This document shows positions 9,231 to 17,858 of a stretch of 64,000 nucleotides of DNA, one piece after another. The notes beneath the pieces are model-generated. The model saw only the letters and a program-made list of their open reading frames with translations. It searched no databases and was not told where the DNA came from. The stretch spans positions 2,322,267 to 2,386,266 of the forward strand of contig NZ_CP030287.1 of NCBI RefSeq assembly GCF_003287935.1, written 5' to 3'. The DNA is from Streptomyces sp. ICC1. GTDB lineage: Bacteria; Actinomycetota; Actinomycetes; Streptomycetales; Streptomycetaceae. Numbering within the stretch: the stretch's first letter is position 1; each line of letters begins with the position of its first letter. The translations under genes and the position numbers were made by a program.

Positions 9231-9479
9231 ATGGACACAAAGGCCCCTGCCGCTCTGCTCCGAGCGGCCATCGAAGCCGTGCGCGCCATGCCCGCTGGGG
9301 TAGGGCGTGCCGTCGCCGCAACCGAACTCCTTGGTGCCCTTCGGGACGGACAAGCGGACCTGCGAAAAATCCGCGCGGACGAGGTGACCGAGCTACGCAA
9401 GACACTCAAGCTGCGAGAGATCGGCGAGCAACTCAGCCTCTCGACTGGACGCGTCGATCAAATCCTCAAGGGCAAGTAG
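9231..9479 (+). CDS. Small HTH protein (sigma-region-4-like)
   Basis: An 82-aa protein whose C-terminal half contains a helix-turn-helix resembling sigma factor region 4 (LKLREIGEQLSLSTGRVDQI). The N-terminal half is an Ala-rich helix. Such small HTH proteins are commonly found beside integrases in Streptomyces mobile elements and may be a cargo or accessory regulator of the element. It is divergent from the integrase pseudogene. The 50 bp upstream are unusually AT-rich for this genome (TTTATAGAGCCC, AAAAATATTCAAG), a likely promoter. AGGGGG lies 15 nt before the ATG, a somewhat long spacing. Confidence 0.7.
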   Translation: MDTKAPAALLRAAIEAVRAMPAGVGRAVAATELLGALRDGQADLRKIRADEVTELRKTLKLREIGEQLSLSTGRVDQILKGK

Positions 9480-9567
9480 CACGCGACCCCCGAGGGGTGC
9501 CCACTGTGCGCTGGCCTGAGCCTCGGCGCGGGCCGCATCACACGGGCGTGTTCCGTACGATGTTCGG

Positions 9568-10068
9568 ATGTCTCAGGAGATCCAGCTCCGCGCCGTGTCG
9601 TACGACCACCCGGACGCGGTCAAGCTCAACGACCAAGTGCAGATCGAGTACCAGGAGCGCTACGAGGGCGAGGGCGATGTCACCTTCCTCGACCCCGCGA
9701 TGTTCGCCCCGCCTAGGGGCCTCTACCTGCTCGCCTACGACGCTTCGGGCGCGCCGATAGCCAGCGGCGGCTGGCGCGGCCAGGAGCAGGGCGAGGAGGG
9801 CTACGCGGACGGCGACGCCGAGCTGAAGCGCATGTACGTGGTGCCCGAGGCCCGTGGCCTGGGCCTGGCCCGCCGCATCCTGGCCGCCCTGGAGGCGGAC
9901 GCCCGCGCGGCCGGCCGCGTCCGCATGGTCCTGGAAACGGGCGACCAGCAGCCGGAGGCCATCGCCCTCTACCTCTCCGAGGGCTACGCCATGGCGGCGG
10001 CCAAGTTCGGCCACTACCGCTTCCACGACTCCAGCCGCTGCATGACGAAGCCGCTGAACCCCGCGTAG
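9568..10068 (+). CDS. GNAT family N-acetyltransferase
   Basis: A 166-aa acetyltransferase with the GNAT core. The central beta-strand ELKRMYVVPEARGLGLARRIL carries the acetyl-CoA pyrophosphate-binding pattern (R/Q-x-x-G-x-G/A), and the C-terminal LYLSEGYAMAAAKFGHYRF is the typical last helix and strand. The ATG at 9568 is the first in frame; no strong SD is visible. Transcribed alone. The substrate cannot be told from sequence. Confidence 0.9.
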   Translation: MSQEIQLRAVSYDHPDAVKLNDQVQIEYQERYEGEGDVTFLDPAMFAPPRGLYLLAYDASGAPIASGGWRGQEQGEEGYADGDAELKRMYVVPEARGLGLARRILAALEADARAAGRVRMVLETGDQQPEAIALYLSEGYAMAAAKFGHYRFHDSSRCMTKPLNPA

Positions 10069-10160
10069 CCCGCCGGCCGGTGCCGGTGCCGGACCTCAGA
10101 CCGCGCTCTGAACTCCGCACCGGTGCACGGGCCCGCCGGCCGGACGTCCGGGAACGCAGA

Positions 10161-10194
10161 AGATCCCGCCCGGTCTTCCGACCGGACGGGATCT
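10161..10194. terminator. Strong hairpin downstream of GNAT gene
   Basis: A 15-bp stem with one mismatch (AGATCCCGCCCGGTC at 10161-10175 with its complement at 10180-10194) and a TTCC loop. It lies in the 354-nt gene-free stretch 10069-10422 and would terminate the acetyltransferase transcript. I see nothing else supportable in that stretch. Confidence 0.7.
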
Positions 10195-10422
10195 CATGAC
10201 GTCCACGAGAGCTACTCGCGAACTGTCGTTTGTGGGCCGTTCGCGGGTGGGGGTGAGCTGGGGATACACGGAGGTTCCGAGCGGGCTTCCCAGTCCCGGA
10301 AATGCGATTTCCCAGGTAGATGCCAGATGCACGTAAGCCTTGCCCGCGCTTGTCCAGCCGCGAGACGAAGGGTCAGGGCGCAGTGATCACCTCGTTGAAC
10401 TCCGAAGGGGCCTCACCAGGGC

Positions 10423-10953
10423 GTGACAGCGCCCGTCCGGCCCGCCCGGGTGGCTATTTGTGCAGCCGATGACGACGCTGTCCCTATGCGCCTTCCCGCT
10501 CCTCGCTTCAGCCGCCTTGTCACCCTTGTCGCGATCGACGACGCCCAGCGGGTTGCGCTGTTTCCCCAGCCTGCTTCCTCGCCATGGCGATGGGCACTGC
10601 CGCAGTGCACCGTCCAGCCGCTGGAGCCGTACAGCCAGGCGGCCGCCCGGCTCGCGGCGAGCCGCTTCGGCGATCGGGACATGCGATGGGGAACCGTCGT
10701 AGGGCGACGCTGGGCGCCTCCACCGGCGGGCACGTTCCTGGCTCGCGTGGAGGAGCACGTCTTCATTGCCCGCGCAGGCCCTTCCCCACCTGGGGGTCCT
10801 GTCCGGGCCGGTCGGCCCGACCGGATTGCGGTGTGGACACCGCGCGCATCCCTCGGCCCCCTCCTGCGGGAACCGTATCTCGACACCACCGCAACCCTGG
10901 TTGACGGCTATCTCGACGGCTGGCTACCCGACGGTCCCATCACCCTTGAGTGA
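10423..10953 (+). CDS. Hypothetical protein, possible degenerate NUDIX fold
   Basis: A 176-aa protein starting at GTG with GAAGGGG about 15 nt upstream; an ATG at 10483 is an alternative. The middle (RLVTLVAIDDAQRVALFPQP, then WRWALPQCTVQPLEPYSQAAARLAASRFG) has the shape of a NUDIX hydrolase strand-loop-helix. The acidic catalytic box (REx2EE) is absent, so hydrolase activity is doubtful. It may be a nucleotide- or effector-sensing domain. No operon partners. Confidence 0.6.
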   Translation: MTAPVRPARVAICAADDDAVPMRLPAPRFSRLVTLVAIDDAQRVALFPQPASSPWRWALPQCTVQPLEPYSQAAARLAASRFGDRDMRWGTVVGRRWAPPPAGTFLARVEEHVFIARAGPSPPGGPVRAGRPDRIAVWTPRASLGPLLREPYLDTTATLVDGYLDGWLPDGPITLE

Positions 10954-11033
10954 TCCGGCAATGGCGTTCCCGCGCACGGCGTGCGATCAAGCACGGCATT
11001 CCGGGGGCCGGATCGGATGGCCTCTCATGGTCC

Positions 11034-11790
11034 TCAGGGGTGCCACTCCATCGGGGACGCCCTGAAGACGGTCAACTCGGCCAGCGTTGAGGCGATGTCC
11101 TGGGGCGAGTACCGCTGCGGTCCGGCGACGGACCTGACCCGCAGGCCCTGGGATGGATGGAGGAGGGAGCCTGCGACGAACGCGCCGATGTCGGCGGTCG
11201 CGATCATGTCGATCGAGGTATCCGGTGCCAGGAGCGAGGGGCGGCACACCGTTCTCGACGGCGACGGGCAGGACGGGCGCCCAGTTGTCGGCGTACAAGC
11301 TCATCTGGGTGGCGTCGTACTCGGGCGCCGCAGGTGACGGAAGCCCCTCGACGGCCGCCGCGTCAGCCGACTGGATGTGTTCCCACGGCGGAGCGTCGCT
11401 GAGCCGGGCGCGGATCCAGGTGACGTCGGCGGCACGCCAGGTCGTCACCTCTGACGCGTGGACCGGCCGTAGCACCTCGGGCTGACGGCCGGTCACCTCG
11501 GTCAGCATCCAGGAGATGCCCACCAGTGGGTGGCCGGCCATGGGCACCTCCACGGCGGGAGTGAAGATCTGCAGTCGCGCTCGGTCGAGGTCGTCGACGA
11601 AGACCGTCTCGCTGTAGCCGAGCTCGGCGGCAATCCGCTGTCGGCGGTCGGAATCCAGGCCCTCGGCGTGCAGCACTACACCGAGCGGGTTGCCGAAGCC
11701 GCCTTCCTCGTCGGTGAACACTCTCAGGACGTGGACCGGGATGCTGTCGACGTCGGTGGCAGGGCCAATGGGGGGTACAGGAGCAGGCAT
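11034..11790 (-). pseudogene. Chimera of PhzF-like N-terminus and NmrA-like C-terminus, frameshifted
   Basis: From an ATG at 11790 (SD AGGGAGAA) the frame encodes the N-terminal ~170 residues of a PhzF-family isomerase. Typical elements are FTDEEGGFGNPLGVVL, LGYSETVF and the AGHPLVG motif. It then switches directly into sequence typical of NmrA/NAD(P)-binding proteins (LYADNWAPVLPVAVENGV). A frameshift follows near 11252 and the NmrA tail continues in another frame (SIDMIATADIGAFVAGSLL) to a stop at 11034. Two unrelated half-genes have been joined, most likely by deletion between neighbouring genes, and the product is not functional. Confidence 0.8.
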
Positions 11791-12167
11791 GACGCGGTTC
11801 TCCCTGGGGTTGTCGTTGGGCACCGTTCCAGTCGACGCGGCCGCGGAGCCTCGGGGCAACAGCAGCTCTCGGAACGTCTCTCCCGTCCCAGGGACAACCG
11901 GCCGGGTCGCCCACCCGTGATTGCCCGCGCGCCCCACAGATATTCACGGCCGACCAGACGATCACCCGCTCGGCAGAAGAATGCCCGGTCGGCACAAGTG
12001 CAACGTCGCCCGCCCCGGCTCGCGCGAGGCCGCGAACAAGCCGGCTTCCCAGCGGCCCACACGGGTGGGCCTGACCGTGCACTCGCCGTACTTACGTGCG
12101 CATTGTCACTCCTTGTGGTCATCTGTCACTGTCAGCGATCACAGTGTCCCCCGCTACGAGGAGCCCA
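11791..12167. other. Divergent intergenic region, no gene supported
   Basis: A 377-nt stretch between the leftward PhzF/NmrA remnant and the rightward oxidase operon. It should contain the oxidase promoter. A TTGTCACT...TCTGTCACTGTCAG stretch at about 12105-12140 with repeated GTCACT could be a regulatory site, but no consensus was recognised. Confidence 0.4.
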
Positions 12168-14033
12168 ATGTCCCGCAAGCGACTGTCTGCGGTGATCTCG
12201 GCCTGTGCCGTCATCTCCGCCCTGGCCAGCACAACCCTTCTGTCCGCCGCGCCGTCCGTCGCGCACGACCAGGCTGCCGTTGTCCACGACGGCCATGGGG
12301 CGAAGGCCGACGTCGAGCCCGACGAGGCGACGGTCCTCGGCAAGGACCACGCCCAGGCCCACGCCACGACCCGGCAGCTGGCCCAAGCCCTCGACGACTA
12401 TCCGCAGACCACCCGCACGGCGCGCCTCAAGGCGCTCACCGAATCGCAGGCAGCGGCGAACGCTGCCTTCGACCCGAGGGAATTCGGCGAGTTCAAGGAG
12501 TACTTCGACTCTCCCGACTTCGCCGCCCACATTGCCCAGCTGCCCACCGGCAAGGTGCTGCTGTTCTCCTTCGAACGGATCGAGACCAATCCCACGAAGG
12601 AGCCCGCGCCCACCCAGATCATCGGCAAGGAGAACGCGGGCCGCGCGTACCTGTGGAACCCGGCGCTGGGTACCGGACCGGCCGCGTTCACGAAGGTCAC
12701 GCCGCCGTCCGTCAACATGCCGGACGGCCTCAACGTCTCACGCCCCGCGCCGTTCTTCTGCGCCGGACACTCGTTCCTGCCCAACGGCATGCTCGGGGTG
12801 TTCGGCGGCAACCTCGGCGGCAACGGCGGCACCGGCGCCAAGCTGTCGCTGGTCTTCGACCCGTGGACCGAGACATGGGCGATGAACGAGGACATGGCGG
12901 TCGGCCGCTGGTACCCGTCGGTCGTCACCGGCGCCGACGGCCGCCAGCTGATCATGTCCGGGCAGTCCGAGCTCGGCTGGGGCACTCCCACCCCGATCGT
13001 GGAGCGCTTCCCGGCCAAAATGGGTCCCGGCAGCCGTCTGTCCCCGACGCGCACGACCGACATCCCCAGAGACGTCCCGGTGGACCGGTTCAAGGTGGAC
13101 GCCCCGTTCAAGAGGGACTACCCGCATCTGTTCTCGCTGCGCGACGGCAAGATCTACGGACTCGGCCGCAACCGCGACCAGCAGTGGCTCTTCGACCCGG
13201 TCAAGGAGACCCGGTCGGACCTGCCCGCGCGGCCCGACAAGGCCGAATTCCGCAACTACGGCTCGGCGGTTCCGCTGCCCGGCGGGTTCAGGGGCCCGGA
13301 CTCCGTACTGATCCTCGGCGGGGACCGGGACGACCCGAACACGTACCAGCTCTCCGGCGGCAAGTGGAAGACCGCCTCGCCCCGGGCCTTCGGCCGTACG
13401 CAGGACAACACCCTCCTCCTCCCGGACGGCGACCTGCTCACTGTCAATGGCGCCTTCGACATCCGCGACTACGGCAACGGCGACAAGAACCCCAACGCGG
13501 ACCTGAAGTACCGCCAGATCGAAACGCGGAACGCGGAGGGCGACTGGAGGCTCGGCCCGGTCCAGCGACTGCCGCGCGGCTACCACTCCAACGCGGTGGT
13601 CATGCCCGACGGCCGGATCATGATCACGGGTGATGAGCTCCAGCAGATCGCCAACGACCCGAACATCAAGGACGACATGAACGGCAGCATCGAGATCTAC
13701 GAGCCTGCCTACCTGAAGAACGGCAGTCGCCCCGACCTGTCGTCCATGACGTCCAGCGCGCCCGCCTACGACGGCAAGTGGGTGGTGTTCAGCAGCACAC
13801 CCGACGACGTCAAGCGCGCCGTCCTGCTCGCGCCCACGACCGCGACGCACTCGGTGAACACCAGCCAGCGCCACCTTGAGCTGCGGATCAAGAGCCGCGG
13901 CGGCCGGGCGATCGAACTGCAGGCCCCGCCGTCGGCAGCCGCGGCCCCGCCCGGCTTCTACATGCTCTTCCTGCTCAACGAGGAGGGCGTGCCCAGCATG
14001 GCCAAGTGGATTCAGCTCGGAGCGGAGAGTTAG
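12168..14033 (+). CDS. Secreted galactose/glyoxal oxidase-like radical copper oxidase
   Basis: A 621-aa protein with a Sec-type signal peptide (MSRKRLSAVI..., hydrophobic core to about residue 28), a kelch-type seven-bladed propeller and a C-terminal immunoglobulin-like DUF1929 domain ending PPGFYMLFLLNEEGVPS. All residues of the mononuclear copper/Tyr-Cys cofactor are present: Cys198 (FFCAGH), Tyr249 (GRWYPS), Tyr472-His473 (RGYHSN) and His561 (ATHSVN). Family members oxidise alcohols or aldehydes to yield H2O2; Streptomyces GlxA acts in cell-wall glycan deposition. The start at 12168 is set by GAGGAG five bases upstream. It is coupled (3-nt gap) to a DyP peroxidase that could use the H2O2. 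Confidence 0.9.
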   Translation: MSRKRLSAVISACAVISALASTTLLSAAPSVAHDQAAVVHDGHGAKADVEPDEATVLGKDHAQAHATTRQLAQALDDYPQTTRTARLKALTESQAAANAAFDPREFGEFKEYFDSPDFAAHIAQLPTGKVLLFSFERIETNPTKEPAPTQIIGKENAGRAYLWNPALGTGPAAFTKVTPPSVNMPDGLNVSRPAPFFCAGHSFLPNGMLGVFGGNLGGNGGTGAKLSLVFDPWTETWAMNEDMAVGRWYPSVVTGADGRQLIMSGQSELGWGTPTPIVERFPAKMGPGSRLSPTRTTDIPRDVPVDRFKVDAPFKRDYPHLFSLRDGKIYGLGRNRDQQWLFDPVKETRSDLPARPDKAEFRNYGSAVPLPGGFRGPDSVLILGGDRDDPNTYQLSGGKWKTASPRAFGRTQDNTLLLPDGDLLTVNGAFDIRDYGNGDKNPNADLKYRQIETRNAEGDWRLGPVQRLPRGYHSNAVVMPDGRIMITGDELQQIANDPNIKDDMNGSIEIYEPAYLKNGSRPDLSSMTSSAPAYDGKWVVFSSTPDDVKRAVLLAPTTATHSVNTSQRHLELRIKSRGGRAIELQAPPSAAAAPPGFYMLFLLNEEGVPSMAKWIQLGAES

Positions 14034-14036
14034 GCA

Positions 14037-15956
14037 GTGACGACAACAGCGATGACCGGTCTGCCTTTGCGGGAGAGCAGGGAGATTCAGGGTGACATCC
14101 TGGCCGGGTTCAAGAAGGACCATATGCAGTTGCTGTTCCTGAGGTTCGGGGATCAGAACATGGCGCGGACGTGGTTGAAGCGGTTGCGGCCGCGGATCGC
14201 CACGACCAGGCAGGTGGCGACGTTCAACGCCGAGTTCAGCCGTGCCCGCAAGAATTCGGGCGGGGACGACCCCAAGAACCTCACCGCTACCTGGCGCGGT
14301 GTCAGCTTCACCTATCCGGGCATGAAGGAGCTGGTGGGCAAGGAGCTGTATCCGCCGGCGCCCGAGGACAGCACGCTCGGTGCGTTCGCCCAGGGCCCGG
14401 CTCACCCGGCACGAGCGGGAGTACTTGATCTCGGGGAGGAGAACTCCCCGGAGAACTGGCTCTTCGGCAACAGCAAGGGGCAGCAGCCGGTCCACGCGGT
14501 GCTCACCATCGCGGCCGACCGCATCGAGGACCTGCGCGCGGCTTTGAGCCAGGAGCGCCAGGAAGCCGCGATGCACCGGCTGTCGATCGTCTTCGAGCAG
14601 GACGGGGCGACCCTGGAGGGGACCCGCCGGGGCAAGGAGCACTTCGGTTTCAAGGACGGCGTCAGCGAGCCGGCCGTACGCGGCTTCGACAAGCCCGATC
14701 CGAAGAACCCGCAATGGGAGGAGGGGCACCCCGGCACCCGGCTCATCCCGGCCGGTGAGTTCGTCATCGGTGAGGAGAGGGTCGGCGGACGCCCCAACGA
14801 CCTGCCGCCATGGGCGAGCAACGGTTCCTTCCACGTCGTACGGCGCCTGGGCCAGGACGTCCCCAGCTGGTGGGCGCAGATCCGGGCACGGCTGAAGGAA
14901 CTGAAGAAGGCCAAGGCCGTCCCCCCCGAGGCCACCGAGGAATGGCTGGCCGCCCGCGTCGTGGGACGCTGGACCTCGGGCACCCCGATCACCAAGTGCC
15001 CCTTCGCGGACTCACCCAACGACGCGGAAGCCGCGTCGGACAACGACATCAGCTACAAGAACGACCTCGAAGGGGAACTCACCCCCCTGTGGTCCCACCT
15101 GCGCAAGACCAACCCCCGCGACGGTCTGGCGCTCAGGCCCGGCGAGGAGCCCGAGCCGTTCGAGGGACTGGACGGGCTCGACAGCCGACGGATCATGCGG
15201 CGGGGCATCCCCTACGGCCGGCCCTTCGACCCCGCGGCCGGCGGAGGCCACGGGGCGGACGCCGCCCGCGGCCTGCTCCTCATCACCTACCAGTCCGACC
15301 TGGTACGCCAGTTCGAGTTCATCCAGCAGAGCTGGATCAACAACGCCGGCTTCCCCCTGGACCGCAAACCGCCAGTCGGCCGCGACGCCATGGTCGGCCC
15401 CGACACCACCGTCAGATTCAACGGCCAAAACCTCAGCTTCCAGCAATTCGTACGCACCGAAGGAGCCGTCTACGCCTTCGCCCCCTCACTCACCACCATC
15501 GCACTCCTCGCCGAAGGCAAACTGACAACCGACGGCATGGGCGGTGGCCAACCGGGCGGTGGCATGGGCGGCGGCCAGCAGGGCGGTGGCGGTCGCGGCG
15601 GGATCGGCCAGCTGGGCAAAAACGGCACCGCCATCGTCTACCCCCCTTGGACCATCACGACCCCGGTCACCACGGCGAAGGCCCGGCTGGTCCTGGAGCC
15701 GGACGGCAATCTCGTCGTCTATGACGAGAAGAACGCGTCCCGCTGGGAATCGAACACCGCGCGCCAGGGCGGCGTACGTCTCGCCTTCGAGGAGGACGGC
15801 AACCTCGTCATCTACAACAAGGCCGACCAGCGCGTGTGGAGGTCCCGCACCGTCGGCGGCAACGCGGACTCCAGGTTCCACATCCAGGAGGACGGCAACG
15901 TGGCCATCTACGCCGGCGACGGCACCCTGCTCTGGCAGACCGGCACGGCGCACTGA
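14037..15956 (+). CDS. DyP-type peroxidase fused to a C-terminal bulb-lectin domain
   Basis: A 639-aa protein. Residues 1-~500 form a dye-decolourising peroxidase: the GxxDG motif is in FGFKDGVSEP and the proximal haem His in HLRKTNPRD. A Gly/Gln/Met-rich linker (MGGGQPGGGMGGG) leads to a ~110-aa B-type mannose-binding-lectin domain with three QxDxNxVxY-like sites (EPDGNLVVY, EEDGNLVIY, QEDGNVAIY). There is no signal peptide, unlike the Tat-exported DtpA of Streptomyces. The GTG start lies 3 nt after the oxidase stop, so translation is coupled. The lectin part suggests glycan binding. How a leaderless protein would meet the secreted oxidase is unclear. Confidence 0.92.
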   Translation: MTTTAMTGLPLRESREIQGDILAGFKKDHMQLLFLRFGDQNMARTWLKRLRPRIATTRQVATFNAEFSRARKNSGGDDPKNLTATWRGVSFTYPGMKELVGKELYPPAPEDSTLGAFAQGPAHPARAGVLDLGEENSPENWLFGNSKGQQPVHAVLTIAADRIEDLRAALSQERQEAAMHRLSIVFEQDGATLEGTRRGKEHFGFKDGVSEPAVRGFDKPDPKNPQWEEGHPGTRLIPAGEFVIGEERVGGRPNDLPPWASNGSFHVVRRLGQDVPSWWAQIRARLKELKKAKAVPPEATEEWLAARVVGRWTSGTPITKCPFADSPNDAEAASDNDISYKNDLEGELTPLWSHLRKTNPRDGLALRPGEEPEPFEGLDGLDSRRIMRRGIPYGRPFDPAAGGGHGADAARGLLLITYQSDLVRQFEFIQQSWINNAGFPLDRKPPVGRDAMVGPDTTVRFNGQNLSFQQFVRTEGAVYAFAPSLTTIALLAEGKLTTDGMGGGQPGGGMGGGQQGGGGRGGIGQLGKNGTAIVYPPWTITTPVTTAKARLVLEPDGNLVVYDEKNASRWESNTARQGGVRLAFEEDGNLVIYNKADQRVWRSRTVGGNADSRFHIQEDGNVAIYAGDGTLLWQTGTAH

Positions 15957-15981
15957 CACAGCACTACCCGCGCCAAACCCC

Positions 15982-16023
15982 AGGTCCCCTCGATACCGCT
16001 CCTGCGCGGTAACGAGGGGACCT
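15982..16023. terminator. Terminator of oxidase-peroxidase operon
   Basis: A long hairpin 26 nt after the peroxidase stop: AGGTCCCCTCG (15982-15992) pairs with CGAGGGGACCT (16013-16023), and an inner ACCGC/GCGGT extends it. Confidence 0.8.
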
Positions 16024-16033
16024 CCGGTTCTGA

Positions 16034-16112
16034 AGTTCCCCCTCTGATCTGGACAGGTTGATACTGGGACGTATGGGTCCCGGAGGAAGCAGTCCAGATC
16101 AGAGGGGGAACT
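16034..16112. repeat. 21-bp perfect inverted repeat (MITE-like or IS-end remnant)
   Basis: Positions 16034-16054 and 16092-16112 are perfect 21-bp inverted copies (AGTTCCCCCTCTGATCTGGAC and complement) around a 37-bp spacer. It starts 10 bp after the operon terminator and encodes nothing. Arms this long and perfect look like the two ends of an insertion sequence that has lost its interior, or a miniature inverted-repeat element. A second terminator hairpin is the alternative reading. Confidence 0.6.
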
Positions 16113-16289
16113 CCACGCGACGACGTCGCCGGATTGCCGACATGCGACGAGCGCGGCCGAGGGCTATCGTCACGAAGGTGCCGCCGGACGGAACGCCAAC
16201 CCGGCTGGGGCTGCGATGCCGAGCTGATGCTCGCCCATGCCCCCCAAGGGCCGACGCCGGCCTGCGTAGGACCGCGAGGAGGCCGCTCC

Positions 16290-16697
16290 GTGCCGTTTGC
16301 CACCTGCTCATTCCCCGAATACGAATCCACCACGGGCGGAGTACCGGTCCGGATTTCCAACGGATACCCGAGGTATCGCCTCACCTACCCCCTGCCCGGG
16401 ACCAGCAAGTGGCCGCTGCTCTTCCCCGACCGGCAACAGATCACGTGGCCGCTGGAGCGGTTCGCCCCCGTCTACCTCCAGAAACTGGACAGCCTGGGGG
16501 TCGAGGCGATCCGGGACAGCGCGCGGGAACTGCTCCGCCAACTGGGCGCCGATGAGAACGAGCTGCTTGTCCTGCTCTGTTTCGAACAGCTGGCGAAGAA
16601 GCCCGATCTGTACTGTCACCGGTCGGTGTTCGCGAGCTGGTGGACCGAGCACACCGGCGAGGATGTCCCCGAGCTCGGCGCCGTTCCTGCGCCCTGA
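16290..16697 (+). CDS. DUF488-like conserved hypothetical protein
   Basis: A 135-aa protein. The C-terminal half has the pattern of the DUF488 family: LLVLLCFEQL followed by YCHRSVFASWW and VPEL, where the cysteine and the CHR motif are the conserved feature. The start is GTG at 16290, fixed by a near-perfect SD (GAGGAGG) 7 nt upstream; the open frame extends further 5' but without an SD. Function unknown. It is convergent with the next gene across a strong terminator. Confidence 0.75.
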   Translation: MPFATCSFPEYESTTGGVPVRISNGYPRYRLTYPLPGTSKWPLLFPDRQQITWPLERFAPVYLQKLDSLGVEAIRDSARELLRQLGADENELLVLLCFEQLAKKPDLYCHRSVFASWWTEHTGEDVPELGAVPAP

Positions 16698-16805
16698 CCA
16701 ACCACCCCGCCGGCCAATGACCGACGAGGACGATGTGGTCATCCAGCCGCGACAGCCCCGGGCGCCCGCAGTTGATCTCCGGTGGGGTGCGAAGCCGGGC
16801 GCAGA

Positions 16806-16851
16806 ACTGCCTGTGCGACGGGACCCCAGCCAGTCCCGTCGCACAGGCAGT
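16806..16851. terminator. Bidirectional terminator, 19-bp perfect stem
   Basis: ACTGCCTGTGCGACGGGAC at 16806-16824 pairs perfectly with 16833-16851 around an 8-nt loop, between two convergent genes. Confidence 0.85.
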
Positions 16852-16905
16852 CACCCACTCATCCCCTCGCCCCTGTCCGCAGCCCCTCCCAGGGCCGCGG
16901 TCCGG

Positions 16906-17220
16906 TCAGTACCACCAGGGGTAGAAGTTCACCGCCACGTTGGTGTTGGACTGGTCGATCGCAGTGAAGGCGGACCCGTTCACCTGGGCGGTGTTGCTCT
17001 GATTGGACGCGCCGGAGCCGGTGGCCACCTGCTGGGAGGTGGAGGAGTTGCCGAAGTTGTGGCCGCCCACCCCGCTGCCGATGATGCTGGCCACGCTCGC
17101 GTTGGATCCGTTGTTGGCGAAGGCGCCGTTGTCCGCCTGGGCCACGCCTGTGAAAAGGGCGGCGGCGAGCGGAAGGGCTGCGACGGCGGCGATGACGCGG
17201 GCGGTACGGATGCTTGCCAT
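16906..17220 (-). CDS. Small secreted protein, Asn/Ser/Gly-rich
   Basis: A 104-aa protein with a clear Sec signal peptide (MASIRTARVIAAVAALPLAA..., cleavage after GVAQA). The mature part is short and rich in Asn, Ser, Gly and Gln (NNGSNASVAS, GASNQSNTAQVNGS) and ends in aromatic residues (FYPWWY). It has no cysteines. The composition recalls surface-active or amyloid-forming exported proteins of aerial-growing actinomycetes, but it lacks the chaplin motif and is not a recognisable rodlin. SD GGAGGAATTC precedes the ATG. Function unknown. Confidence 0.8.
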   Translation of the reverse strand: MASIRTARVIAAVAALPLAAALFTGVAQADNGAFANNGSNASVASIIGSGVGGHNFGNSSTSQQVATGSGASNQSNTAQVNGSAFTAIDQSNTNVAVNFYPWWY

Positions 17221-17858
17221 GTGAATTCCTCCAGGAACCAGAAGTGCGGCTGTTTCCAAGGCAGTTGGCCGACCGCCTCGGTCTCGTGGTGACGACGTCG
17301 CGAGATCAGAGTTGCCCACCAAATCCCTGGCGAACCACCGCGGAGGCTGTGATTCCCCCTCAAGTATGAGCAATATCCAATAAACCTCGACTCGCCCACG
17401 ACGCTCCAGATCAGCACTCTGAGCCATCTCCGGACCAACTTCGAGCCGCTGATCCCCGGGCCTCGCAAGGGGTGAAGCGGTCCCGCACTTCTTCGCCAGA
17501 TCCCCGCCCGGTACCGCCCAGACCGGACACCTCACTCCCCTTCTTCGAAGATTCGAACGACCGTGAGCCCTCTCACCTCGCCATGCGCACGCCCTGGCCC
17601 TCGCTCACGCGCTGGGTAGCAGGATTTACGGCGTCGGCTGAGGCTGGGATGCGTACCGCTCCACCCCGGTGACACATACGCAGGTCCCGAGCGCGGCCGG
17701 GTCGTTGGCGCCATCTCGGGAGATGCTGGGCCCGTGGAACCTGATGAGTTCAGCGAAGGCGAGGCCGACGGCCTGCTGGACGCCCCGGACGCGGCCGGCT
17801 GGGAGAGCGAGGAAGACGAGTACGAATGGCAGTGCTGACACTTCCGGGCCGACTGGTC
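17221..17858. other. Gene-poor stretch
   Basis: 638 nt with no gene I can support confidently. A 34-codon acidic reading frame on the plus strand, GTG at 17734 to TGA at 17838 (VEPDEFSEGEADG...EDEYEWQC), reads like the C-terminal end of a protein and is open upstream to a TAG at 17617. It may be a remnant. The upstream half contains the promoter region of the small secreted protein. Confidence 0.4.

Noticed and set aside
12738..14834. Very long open frame antisense to the oxidase and peroxidase genes
   Set aside because: A shadow frame of GC-rich coding DNA; no SD and no family motif, while the sense frames have clear catalytic residues.
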